A stretch of DNA of 64,000 nucleotides from Pythium myriotylum (taxonomy: Eukaryota; Oomycota; Peronosporomycetes; Pythiales; Pythiaceae). Below, piece after piece: positions 49,678 through 60,798 of the stretch. The number at the start of each line of letters is the position of its first letter. The first letter of the stretch is position 1. Position numbers and translations under genes: made by a program. The notes beneath the pieces are model-generated. The model saw only the letters and a list, made by a program, of their open reading frames with translations. It was not told the origin of the DNA and made no database searches. The DNA is taken from positions 1,054,001 to 1,118,000 of the forward strand of contig JALJCQ010000004.1 in assembly GCA_023091665.1 (NCBI GenBank), read 5' to 3'.

Positions 49678-52600
49678 CTACATTGCATCTTCCTCGACCA
49701 CGGGGTCTGCTGGAGGTTGGTCCAGAGGGGTGGGTTCCTCGATGGCGGCCCCCGAACCTTCTCCTTCAGTGGACCCCTCCACCTCCGCAATCTCTGTTAC
49801 GTACGTCGACGGGAAGATGCCGCGCGTACCATCGCAGCTCTCACCCGTCCACCACTCGCCGTCTTTCGACAGAACGCGGATGAGCTCCCCAGCAGTCAAA
49901 TTCAGCTCGTCCGCATTCTCAGCTCGAAAATCGTGTGTCGCGCGGCACTGCAATGACAATTCTTCGAAAGGCAACGTAGGGGGTGATGGTTGACTTTCTG
50001 GGCCTTCCATCGAGACCTCGGCAAGTGCGTGCTCGTCCAGCTCGCAGTCTTTGCTGAGTCGGCGGTACTGCCGCGACACCTGGCGAGGAGATGAATGCCC
50101 GTTGCTTCCTCGTCCCCCTCCTTGTGGTGGCACCGGACTTGGAGTGGCACCCCTGAGCGGTTCATCGTCATTATTGATGTTGAACTTCGCCCGCCTCTTG
50201 GTCGTTCGGTGCGTTGAGTTCGTGAAGTTCTCTTGCGAACACTCGCATTTCCATTGCAGTAGCGTCCCGTCGTCACCACCTGTTGTAACGACAGATCGGC
50301 CGTTGAATGTGAAGCCCACCGATGTTACCAGAGACGAGTGAGCGTGATAAGTCTTGCACTTGGATCCTCTTGGCACTGGCCACCGGAATAATCGAACAGT
50401 GTTGCGGTTCGCTACTACTAGGAGGTCCTCGGTGGTTCTCACCGGCGTAATACTTCCCTTCGTCAAATCTTCAGGATCAAGCATCTTTCGAGTCTTTTCC
50501 GAGGCTGCCACTGCGGTGATGTCGACAAGACTCGACGATTCATCCCCCCAGATACCGGGAGTTGGCCAACCGAAGACACAAGTCCACTTAACCCACGTCA
50601 AGTCTCTGACTTGAAACGTATCGGTAATCTGTTTCATGGAAGTGTTTGACATGGACCAGAATAAGGCCTCTCCATCAGCCGCATTACTTAGCAAGACGCT
50701 GGCATCCTCACTCCATGTGAGCTGCGTAACTGCGCTTGAGTGCCCTTCGCAGACGTGGAGTTTCTTGTATCCGTTGCTGGTGTCCATGATGTAAATGTAC
50801 GTGTCTTTTGAAGCTACAGCAAGGACCCTACCGTTGGGATCGAATTTTAGTTGAGCCACACACAGTTGGCTACCACACGACGTCACCGATTCTGAATTAT
50901 TCGTCGCCGATGTGCCCACATACGGCCTGATTGTTCTTCGGTTCGTGATCCGAAGATCATCGTAAGAGACAATGACTAGCTCGCCGTTGCTCATACCGAC
51001 AACAATTTCTTCTCCCGACGGATGAAACTCCATCGATGTCGGCTTGGGGCTGCTGACGTGCATTGGTGGTCGATCACCACCGACATATACCCGACGTCTA
51101 CAAGTGTGCTCCCTCAGATCCCAGATGCACAGATAACCGTCGTATGACACTATTGCAACTTCTTCCTTCAACGGATGGCAACAACTCGTCGCCAGGTAAC
51201 CAGAACGACCTTCGAACACGAGAGTCCACTCGCCAGAGGTGATGTCAAGCTCCCAAATGCAGCTGTTGCTCGTCCCTACAATTACATGCGTACCGTCATC
51301 CTTCCAGTACACACTGGTAGCTTTGGGCTGGAACGTGGCATTTCCTGGGGGATGCGTTTGCGATGAGTCATGCGAGGACTGGGTAGTAGGAACATAGAAA
51401 ACTCTGGTCCCCTCATCCAGTGGCATGAGCTTGTGTTGTCCTTCGCTGAAGGTTCCGGTAAGTGGAGTAAAGATGCCTTGGGTGTTCACACCCGGAACGC
51501 GCACTGTCTGGGTCATAAGGCACTTCCAAAGCACTAAACGTCCGTCAGCACCACTCGAGATGATAAGGTCGTTTTTCTTTGTGTAGGCTAGCTGGTAGGC
51601 ACATCCTTGGTGCGCTAGCGGACCACTGTACTTAAGCTCTGCTAACCTCGTATGCAGACTGGCTGAGTTGGGTTTGACTTGAAGGCGTTTGTTAATGCCA
51701 TCAATTTCTAATTGCGTCTGCTTTGAGATCTTGAAGCGGTTGCCAGTCTCGACATCATGCGGAACCAAGTCCACAAGTCGGCCAGTGGGCTCGTACACGA
51801 CTCGTTCCAGTACAAGCTCGTTGATCTCTGCGTCTGAGTACTCGTCCGGGATCTCCCACCACTTTGCCGGCTCTTTTTCTCGATCTTTCGTAGGCAAATC
51901 ATCCACACCGGGTCCTCGGCGAGGTTGCCAAAACACGCAGATGTCTCCCTTTGCCGTGCCTGCTATCACTCGGCCAAGCGAGTGATCGTTTGAATTGGAA
52001 GCGATTAGCTGCTTTGATTGGTCATCATAGATATATAGAGGGGGCGAGTCGTCCACAAATGTGATGGTCGTAAAGTCTTGAACGTCAAGTCGTCCGTGGA
52101 ATGACGGCACATTACCCTCGAGTTTCCACGTTGTCTCGTGAGGCGATGGCGGTTGCAATCGTGCCGGACCACCGAAAGTTGAACCATAGAACGCACTTTG
52201 TTCGTTCTCCTCGCTTGGTGGTGACGCATACTCTGTCTTCGTTAGGGTCCAGAAGCGGATGTGACGGACACCACAGCTAACTAGAGTATAGCACACATCA
52301 TCATCTTGGAGAGCTTGGCCTGGTCTTTTTCCTCGTTTGGTCTCCGGGCGACCGTAGGCTTGGTAGGGATTGAAGGCAAGAGTGTGAACACGGAAGCTGT
52401 GGCCACGCGCTGTAACTAGAAGAATCTGTTCTCGCCAATCATGAACACAAATTGTGTTGTACATATCTCCGCCAAGAGAAGCTACCAACTTGCCGTCGTG
52501 CGAAAAACTGACAGATCTCACCGACACGCTATGACCTTTGAGACACGCGAATCGCTTGCCCAGGGTATCCTCGTTGGAATCCCAGACGAGTACAAATGTT

Positions 52601-53675
52601 TCTCTGCCAGCCTGCCCGGACGCGACGATGTGCTGGTTTGGATGAAGCGCTGCACTTGTCACCTGGTTCGTGTGTTCTCGAAAATATCGCTGCGTATTCG
52701 TTAGTCTCGTGTATAGCACAACTATAGATGCCGTATACCACATAATCTCGCCTGTCGATAGATAGAAGATGCTGGGCGAAGTGCTCCCACAGGAACCTAA
52801 TCCATTAGTCTGGGAGAGACTTCCAGTCGAGGTTGAGCCATGATTGACGCCGTAGACGAACTCCAGCTCCAGCGATGTGTGTGGTGCAGACTGTGGAATT
52901 TGTAGCTGCGACGTCTTGCCCTCTTCTTCGTCATAAATACTCGGGGCGAATACATTACTTCGACACTGCGGATAACGAACCAGTGCTTTGTCGTACATGA
53001 TCTGTTTCTGTTGGTTTGCAAGCAGCGCCTGAAGACCGTCCGCACGTTTCTCGATATTTGCCACACGCGGAAGCTTCTTGTCTGGAAACTCACAGAGTTA
53101 TTATTTAGCAGGGAGATATTCAATTTATATTTGTCGTACCAAACACGATTTTCCCGCCGGGATCTCGGGCATCCGACGGCACACCTTCGGCTTGAGGAAG
53201 CGAGCCACTGATGTTACGATTGAGCTGTTGCTGGAGTTTTTTTCGCGCCTTGAGCCCACTGAGTCTGCAGAATCAATCCATCCTCATTGGCGTCTAGTCG
53301 GAACTATTAGTATCCGGATCACTCACTTTGGGAGCTTCGAAGGTGATGTCGCTGCGATGTTTCCGGCTGTCGAGACTGGATGGATGGCGACTCCGCTTGG
53401 GTTGGTCGGATAGATCTCTCGAGTCTTTCCGATGCTTCTCATCCAAGAGCGTTTGGCCTGCACGTTCCACGTGAGCTCCTCGAACTCCTTGAGCACCTTG
53501 GTCATCTGCGACTTGATGGTTTCGAGCGCATCGCCGCGGTGCCGCAGCTGCCGGTCGATCTCTCCGGACACGAGGTCCGTGAGCTGCTCGAGCTCCTGTG
53601 CCTTGTCATCTGCCACTCCTCACGCGTCAGCGCCTCGCCGCGCGGGACCCACGCCAAGCGCCTCGCCCTACCCAT
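49678..53675 (-). CDS. EML-type WD40 protein with C-terminal SH3 domain
   Basis: Exons on the minus strand: 53675-53672 (only ATGG), 53609-53327, 53264-53140, 53081-49678, about 1,271 residues. The N-terminus is coiled coil (DDKAQELEQLTDLVSGEIDR). A HELP-like motif (LEFVYGVNHG; STGEIMWYTASIVVLYT) is followed by a tandem array of WD40 repeats (HTNQVTSAALHPNQHIVASG; GHSSAVTQLTWSEDASVLLS; SVGFTFNGRSVVTTGGDDGT), as in EML microtubule-associated proteins. Near the C-terminus is a complete SH3 domain (CRATHDFRAENADELNLTAG...GIFPSTYV), unusual for EMLs. The micro first exon is inferred from phase, a 62-bp intron and the absence of a suitable in-frame ATG in the next exon. EMLs stabilise microtubules in mitosis and cilia. 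Confidence 0.85.
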
Positions 53676-53853
53676 GCCGTCGCCTCGTGCTGCTCTCCCG
53701 CTCAGAATAGGCGAGGAAACTGCAGTGCCCAACTTGAAGTCACTCGCGCGGGGGTGCCTCGTAGCTAAGGTGGTCCACATCGCAACTTCCAACCCATGGA
53801 TCCACCCTCTCATTCTTGCCGAAAAGAGAACGCGAGCAAGAAGAACGACGACG

Positions 53854-56800
53854 ATGCCGGGCCAGGACGAGCGCATCTCGCTCCTGCTGGACAAGGTGAG
53901 TGCCCACGGCGTGCGAGCGGCGACGCGACGTGCTGACCTCGCGCGCCGGCCGCCAGACCACCGACTACGACAAGGATGAGCGGTACATGGCCACCTCGGA
54001 TCTCTGCAACGAGCTCAACAACAACATCGAGCTCGGCTCGTACCTGGAAGCCAAGTGGGTAGAATTGGGCGTTAGGCGAGATCGACGTGGTGAGCTGACG
54101 CGGTGCGGTGTGCAGGGTCTGTGCGGCCGTGCTGAAGCAGCTCGACGACAAGTCCAACGACGTGCAGTCGATTGCTGTCAAGTGGTGCGTGCGGCCTGGA
54201 ACTCGCTCTCGGGCTCGGTGCGATTGTCTGACAGACGTTGTGGCAGCATTGGCATCCTTGTGACAAAAGTGCAGGATGCGCAGGTAGCTGACATTTGCAA
54301 AAAGCTGAGCGAACTCATCCTCAAGGGCAAGCCGGAGCTCCGCGACATTTACGCGATCGGCCTGAAGACCATTCTGGCCGACGTTTCGCCCAAGACTGGC
54401 GCCCTCGTGGCCACGAATCTGTGTGAGCGCCTACTACCAGGCATCGCCAAAGATGCTGAGACGGGCGTGAAGTCGGAGACACTTGACATTCTCACTGATC
54501 TTCTACGCCGCTTTGGCCACGCGTGCGCGACAGAGCACGAGCAGATTATGAACCTACTGGTTGTGCAGCTTACCGACGCGTCGCCACTTGTGCGCAAGCG
54601 CGCCACGGCATGCGTGGGCTCACTCGGCGTTATGGCGTCCGACCCACTGCTCACGCGCTTGATCGACCATCTGATTAATGGCATCAAGACAAAGACCGAC
54701 TCCACGGACAAGCGCACTCTGATCCAGACAGTTGGCACTCTTTCTCGCTCTGCTGGGCACCGTCTCGGTGGGCATTTGGATGCTATTGTTCCAATCCTAG
54801 CTGACTTCTGCGGCGACCCCGATGACGAAGCTATGCAGAACGAGGCGTCTGACGAACTGCGTGAGAATTGTTTCCAGGCGTTTGAAAGCTTTGTCGTTCG
54901 CTGCCACAGCGGAGTGGCACCTCATATCGAGCGTATTTTGCAGCTGGTTGTGCGCTTCAGCAAGTATGATCCTAACTACAACTATGGCGAGACTGACGAG
55001 GAAGACGACGAGCCTATGGACGGCGATGATGATGAAGAGTACAGCGACGGCGATGATGGTGGTGACTACAGTGATGATGATGACACTAGCTGGAAAGTGC
55101 GCCGCGCAGCATTGCGCGTGTTGGCGGCACTGATTGCAACACGAGAAGAGCTTTTGGATCACCTTTACACAACAACCAGTCCGCTCCTGATCTCTCGTTT
55201 CAAGGAGCGCGAGGAGAATGTCCGTGTCGACGTTTTCACTGTATTTGCGGAGCTCCTCGGTGCAACGCGCAAAGCTCTGCCAACCGATGGCCATCCACCC
55301 TCCCAGGCAATCAACACGTGTCTCGAGCAGCTCAAGCAGCGCACGAAGTCTATTGTGCTTGCCGCAAACAAGCAGTTTGGGCCAAAGGCCTCGGTTCCAT
55401 CTCGAGTTGCAGTACTGGCACTTTTGACAGAGCTCACGCTTGTCTTGCGGGGTCAAATTGGAGAATATGTCGATGTGCTCATGCCCAACCTTCTTCGAGC
55501 TGCTGAGGACAAGCACTCGGACCTGAAGCTTGAAACTATGGTGTACCTTCGTCTCCTCATCGACACCCACGATGCTCCGCACTTCACAAACCACGTATCA
55601 TCGCTTGTGAGTGTCGCGCTCAAGGCTGTTGGCGGTGACTGGTACAAGACAGTTGCGAAGGCACTGGGATTGATCGAGTCGCTTGTTCGTGTCCTTCGTC
55701 CAGATATTTCGGGGGACACGACACTCGCTAAGAAACATGCGATCGCTTTGTTTGATGGTGTGTTGCCCAGCCTTAAGGCTCACGACATTGATCAGGAGAT
55801 CAAGGAGGCAGCAATCAGCTGTGTGGGGCAAATGATCGCGCGTGTTGGTGATGAGCTGGGTGATCGAGTCAAAGAAGTGTTCCCATTGCTCATGGAGCGT
55901 CTCAACAACGAGATCACGCGCGTTCAGAGCATGAAAGCAATTGCGGTGATTGCACGTTCACCACTTGGTATCGACTTGAGCCCCATCCTTGCAGACGCCA
56001 CGGCAGCGCTTTCACAGCTGCTTCGGCAGCAGTCCCGAACTCTCAAGCAAGCCACGCTTGACGCCTTAAACGACATTGTCGTGCACCAGGGTCAGTCGCT
56101 CAAGCCGGAGCTTTTGGCTGATGTCGTTGCGGATGCGTCTGCTCTACTCGTTGACAGTGACTTGCAACTTTGCCGTCTGGGTATCACGTTGATCTCGAAC
56201 ATTCTGAAGGCCAACCCAAGTGTCGTCACCTCAGCTGCTATCCAGCAAAACGTTGTCACAAACGTGCTTGCGCTGTCACAAAGCGGGATGATCCAAGGGC
56301 CTACGCTTGACGCACTGAAAGCGTTCTTCGGCCAGCTGACTCAGCTTTCTGGAGTCGGGGCTTTGTTTGCCTCCCTCACAACGCCAAGCACTGATTTGTC
56401 GCGCCAATCAACTGTGAATGTTGCTCGCTGTATTGCCGCAGTGTGCTTTGCTGCATCAGCGGATGAACGCCACAACGCTTTCACGAAGTTTGTAGCTGAG
56501 ATTCAGCAACCAAGCTCCGACAAGAACCGTCTGCTGGCGCTTTATAGCCTAGGAGAGTTTGGTCGAGTGATTTCGATCACGAACAATGGGTACCCCGACG
56601 TGAAAGCCGTCATTCTCGAAAACTTCAAGAGTTCTGGCGAAGATGTGAAGTCTGCTGCCGCGTATGCGTTGGGAAGTATTTGCGTCGGTAACAAGGCAGA
56701 GTATCTCGAAACCATTGTCCGAGGCCTCGAGCAAGGCGAGAACTCTTATTTGCTTCTCACCGCATTGCGTGAAGTGATTTCACATCATGGCGTGAGCGTG

Positions 56801-57703
56801 GACGATGGCTTCTCCGCATACATTGATCGAGTGCTCCCCGTGTTGAAGGTGCTCAGTGAAAGAGAGGAAGAAGGTGTGCGCAACCTTGTGGCAGCATGCC
56901 TTGGTCGTCTAGCTGTGACGGATTCTTCCAAGCTCGTTCCAGTGATTCTGGAGTTGACAGTTTCACCGTCTATTCACTCTCGATGGACTGGTGTTACGAG
57001 CATCAAGAACACCGTCTCTGCTACAACAACAAATGGAGATACTGCTGCTGTCCGTGCTCTGTTTGTTGACATTACGCCGTTTGGGAAAGCACTGGAAGAC
57101 GAAGATCTTGCTGTCCGTCGTGCGGCACTTCTAGCGCTGAATACTACGGCACATCACCAACCTGGGTTCCTCGCCCCTCACACGAAGAGTCATCTCTTCC
57201 CTTCGCTCTTGAAGGCAACTGAAGTGAAGTTGGAACGAGTGGTTGATCTTGGACCATTCAAACACAAGGTTGATGATGGTCTTCCACTTCGCAAGGCTGC
57301 ATACGCGTGTGCTGACACCCTGTTGGATGTTCTTCCGCAACATTTGGACGTTGGCGCATTCTTCCCTTACCTGCAACTCGGCTTGAAGGACCAAGATGAT
57401 GTGCAGACCCTTTGCCACCAGATTGTCATCAAGATCTGTGTGCTTAAGCCTGGAGCGGTCGTGGGGTCACTTGATTTGATCCTCGAGCCACTTGAGAAGA
57501 CAATCAACAAAAAGGTCAAGGAAGACCAAGTTGGCACTGAGGTCGATCGTGCTAAAGATCTCATCCGAAGCGGTTTGCGAGTCGTTGAAGCACTGAGTCA
57601 GGTGCGAGACACCGATACGCATCCCAAGTTCCACGCATTCCATGAAAGCGTGAAGAAGAACGCAAGCCTGGCTAAGTTGCTGGAAGAAGTCAAAAGCGAG
57701 TAA
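53854..57703 (+). CDS. CAND1: CAND1, cullin-RING ligase exchange factor
   Basis: Exons 53854-53895, 53957-54054, 54116-54184, 54247-57703 (introns of 61, 61 and 62 bp), 1,221 residues, close to human CAND1 (1,230). HEAT repeats run throughout: LLDKTTDYDKDERYMATSDL at the start, VLKQLDDKSNDVQSIAVKC, then ILVTKVQDAQVADICKKLS. The acidic loop typical of CAND1 is present near residues 315-345 (GDDDEEYSDGDDGGDYSDDD). TIP120 domain at the C-terminus (VLKPGAVVGSLDLILEPLEK). CAND1 binds unneddylated cullin-RBX1 and exchanges substrate receptors in SCF complexes. The start gives the short first exon MPGQDERISLLLDK. Divergent from the EML gene (178 bp). Confidence 0.95.
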
Positions 57704-57777
57704 CCGCACCAGTGATTGTTAAAGCAACGCCGGTATGGCTTTCATTCACTTCACGATGTGTCATCGCTTCATTTGCC

Positions 57778-58480
57778 TCATAATTCGTCGATCGTTTTTC
57801 CTTGCTGTCTTGCTCTTGCTGTCTTGGTCTTCTTCGATCGTTGCTTTCTTACCCTCTTCGTGGGCTGACGTGGGAAGGATTCGTAGCTTCTAAAAGTCTC
57901 GTCATCCCGTGTGTATGTCGATCCGTTCCAATCGTACTCGACGACTTCAGGCTGCTCCTTCAAGAAGTTCCGCAGCTCTGGGACAAGGAGCCCCTTTTGG
58001 AGGCCAACGAGAACTTTCGATGACTCGATTTCATAAATATTCACCTCCACTCCGCCGTTCCAAAGCATCTACATGTACAATCGAGTCAGTATCGAGTCTT
58101 GTCCTTCTGTTCGTCCGAGATTTCACCTTTTTCCACCGGCTAGCAATTTCCGAGAGTGGTTCTCCAGTTCGCAGAGTCACGAACATCATCTGAGGTCCAT
58201 GCGCCTTGGCATCAGCTTGAGACCTTGGCACCCCAGAATCAGCAATTCAGCAAGCAACTCAGATATAGTCGACAACGAACATGGCATTGAGCCTCTCGAG
58301 CTCCTCGTCCGCGCTAGATCGCACTTCCCTCGGATCGTCGTCGGCCTGCCACGCCTTGTCGAGCGCGTCGTAGTCGATCTCCTTCCGCCTTCCCATCGCA
58401 GGCGTCGCCACCAGCAGGAGCGACGCAATGCAGCCGACGATAGCACCAAATGCTAAACTACGAACGCTGAGGCGTCTCAT
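57778..58480 (-). CDS. MESD: MESD-like ER chaperone with IDEL terminus
   Basis: Three exons on the minus strand: 58480-58277, 58204-58127, 58068-57778 (about 190 residues). An N-terminal signal peptide (MRRLSVRSLAFGAIVGCIAS...ATPAMG) is followed by DYDALDKAWQADDDPRE and then the MESD core: GPQMMFVTLRTGEPLSEIAS, VEVNIYEIESSKVLVGLQKG and PEVVEYDWNGSTYTRDDE. A Lys/Arg-rich tail ends KTIDEL, a KDEL-type ER retrieval signal (vertebrate MESD ends REDL). In animals MESD folds LRP5/6 beta-propeller/EGF modules. The exon 1/2 junction is the least certain part (acceptor 58205, donor 58276 or 58273). Convergent with CAND1, 74 bp. Confidence 0.8.
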
Positions 58481-58676
58481 CCTGAAGATTTGTCTGTGGG
58501 GATCTGTTAGACGACGAACGAGTCGTGACAACCACTCGACCGTCCATTCCGCGACCTCTTGTGCTATTATTATGGAAAGATCAGGTCTGCTGAGAAGCTA
58601 TTTCAGGAGGATATGCAAGCGCAAAGCTGGTCTACTCCCCGTACGTGGCAGAGCGAGAAAGGGGGCGGAAACCCCG

Positions 58677-60704
58677 ATGAGTCTCGCGTCGCTGACGCAC
58701 GGCGGTGCTGAGAGCATCGGCTCGCGCCAGCAGCCGGACGATGAGGAAGACGAGTATTCGTCGTGTCCCCCGACGGCGTCATCCGCCTCTGCTCCACCTT
58801 GTGCTGCGTCCAGCCCCAGTCGAGACGGACGCACGCAATTTTCACTCGACCACCATCACACTCAGTTGAAGTGCCCTTCAGCGTCCGAAGCCACGGGAGG
58901 AGAATCTCCTTGCAAACGACTCCACGTCGAGGTTCAGGTACGCATGGACGCGGATGCGAACTCGGGGTTAAACCGCTGATGTGGGGAGTGGCGCTGCTCG
59001 TAGAAATTGAAAGAAGCGCTGCAAGTGATGCGTGGAGAGAAAGACAGCGAGATCGCCTTCTTGAAGCTGCAGCTATCGCAGCGACAGAGTCCTCGACACT
59101 CCGGGGATCGCAAGGAGGACGATGACCACACAAGCAACAACGCCCCGCGCCTTGTACCGTGGATGCATTCGATCACCGACCGAGGAGACATTCAGACGGC
59201 TCGCCTCGACCGCCACGCAAGTCTGAAGACGGTGAAAGCCCTAGCACAGCAGGGTGAAACGAGTCCTCCGAGCTCTACACTGGCCGAACGGATAGCTGCG
59301 GCGTTCTTGAACCCTGTCTTGTCGTTGCCGTATCTGCACTCGATCCAGTTTGGCGCCGACCTCGTGGAACTGAGTGCACAGGTCTGTGCGCTGCTGGAAA
59401 CCGAATCTCGATGTATCTCACTCGCGAGCCCCGTGTACGTGTTTGGCGATCTTCACGGCAATCTCGCAGACCTGAGCTTCTTCTCGTCGCATCTCTGGCG
59501 GCTCGGCTTTGGGCTCACAGCCGGCTCGTTTCTCTTCTTGGGAGATTATGTCGACCGTGGCCAGTCGTCGCTCGAGTGCGTCGCGTACCTCTTCGCGCAG
59601 AAGCTTCTCCACCCTCGCAAAGTGTTTCTGCTTCGAGGCAACCACGAGACACGCGCGGTCAACGGGCTCGAGGCATACTACGGCAGCGGATGCTTCCTCA
59701 CACAATGTCGGCGGCGGTTCGGCCATGAAGAGGGCTACATTGTCTGGCACCAAATCAACCACGCCTTTGACCGCCTCCCGCTCGCAGCGACCATAGACGA
59801 CGCCGTGTTCTGTGTCCACGGCGGCATCCCACGCAGTCTGCCTAACGCTGCGGAGACGCGACTCGAGTCGATCCGCCGCCTTCCTGTCACAGCACCAATG
59901 GACGTGCTCGACAAGCGCTTCTACGACACCAACCCGCAGCTCTCGATGGTGAGCGACATGCTCTGGGGCGATCCCGCCAGGGAAGAGCACGAGGCCGCGC
60001 TAGATCCCGTCACGGGCTTCGGGAAGAGCGTAGTGCGTGGCGGTAGTGCTGTGTGCTTTGGGTCGAAGGCAATAGCTGACTTCTTGGAGTGCCATCGTTT
60101 CACGCACATCCTGAGGGCCCACGAGGCCAACCTCGATGGAGTTGGCGTCTCTAAAGGCGCCAAGGTGCTGACGATTTTCTCAACCTCGAAAGACCACGCG
60201 CTCGGCGATGAAGCCACGTGCGGTTGCGTACTCGTTGACCGAGACCGAATCGCAGCAATCAACCGCTCGGCCGGGCAGCTCCAGTCTCTTCGCCGCCGTC
60301 GGAGCGTGACGAGTCTCCAGCCACCGTCGGTATCCCATACGACAGGTGGGAGCTGTCAAAACCACGTGAGTGGTGGGCCAGCTCGAAGCGAGGAAGCGGG
60401 GCCTTCGCTCCATGCGAGTCCCGTATCCCTTGAGTCAAGTGCCAGCGGGCAGAGTAGAAGACGAACTTCAACCCCCCGAGCCATCGGTACACTGGCTGAA
60501 CAGACATCTGTGACTCGATGTCGGCGAAGCCGTCGAGATCTGGACGAGTCCGACTCGACCGACGATGAAGCTCCGTCACCGCCATGGCGTCCGACTCCTT
60601 CAGGTTCAGGGTCCCCTGCTGCTGCAGCCACTCCTCCGCGAGAATACCATTCACGCAATGCCGAGGTCGCTGACGACAACAATCAGTCCGAAGACGATGG
60701 ATAA
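58677..60704 (+). CDS. PPP-family serine/threonine protein phosphatase
   Basis: Exons 58677-58937 and 59004-60704 (66-bp intron), 653 residues; an in-frame ATG at 58572 would add 35. The N-terminal region is disordered, with a short coiled coil spanning the splice (EVQ-KLKEALQVMRGEKDSE). The catalytic domain (about 190-470) has all metal and phosphate motifs: GDLHGN, GDYVDRG, LRGNHE, HGGIP, and the late His in ILRAHEAN. YYGSGCFLTQCRRRFG replaces the conserved PP1/PP2A helix sequence, so it is not a standard PP1, PP2A or calcineurin. The tail is Ser/Pro-rich and acidic. Probably an active protist-specific PPP enzyme; substrate unknown. Confidence 0.87.
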
Positions 60705-60798
60705 CGAGTGGAGATCGGTGGGAGATGAGGGTCTAAGAGGATGACTTTCATGAAATAAACAAAAGGGCTTTATGAAAGAACGTGAGGGGCGAAAAAAT

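Noticed and set aside
48491..49993. 500-residue open frame on the plus strand
   Set aside because: Antisense to threonine synthase; low-complexity Leu/Glu/Val content mirrors the codon bias of the opposite strand.
58232..58276. Reading MESD exon 1 through to its stop as the true C-terminus
   Set aside because: The product would lack the conserved MESD core that the downstream exons supply in phase.
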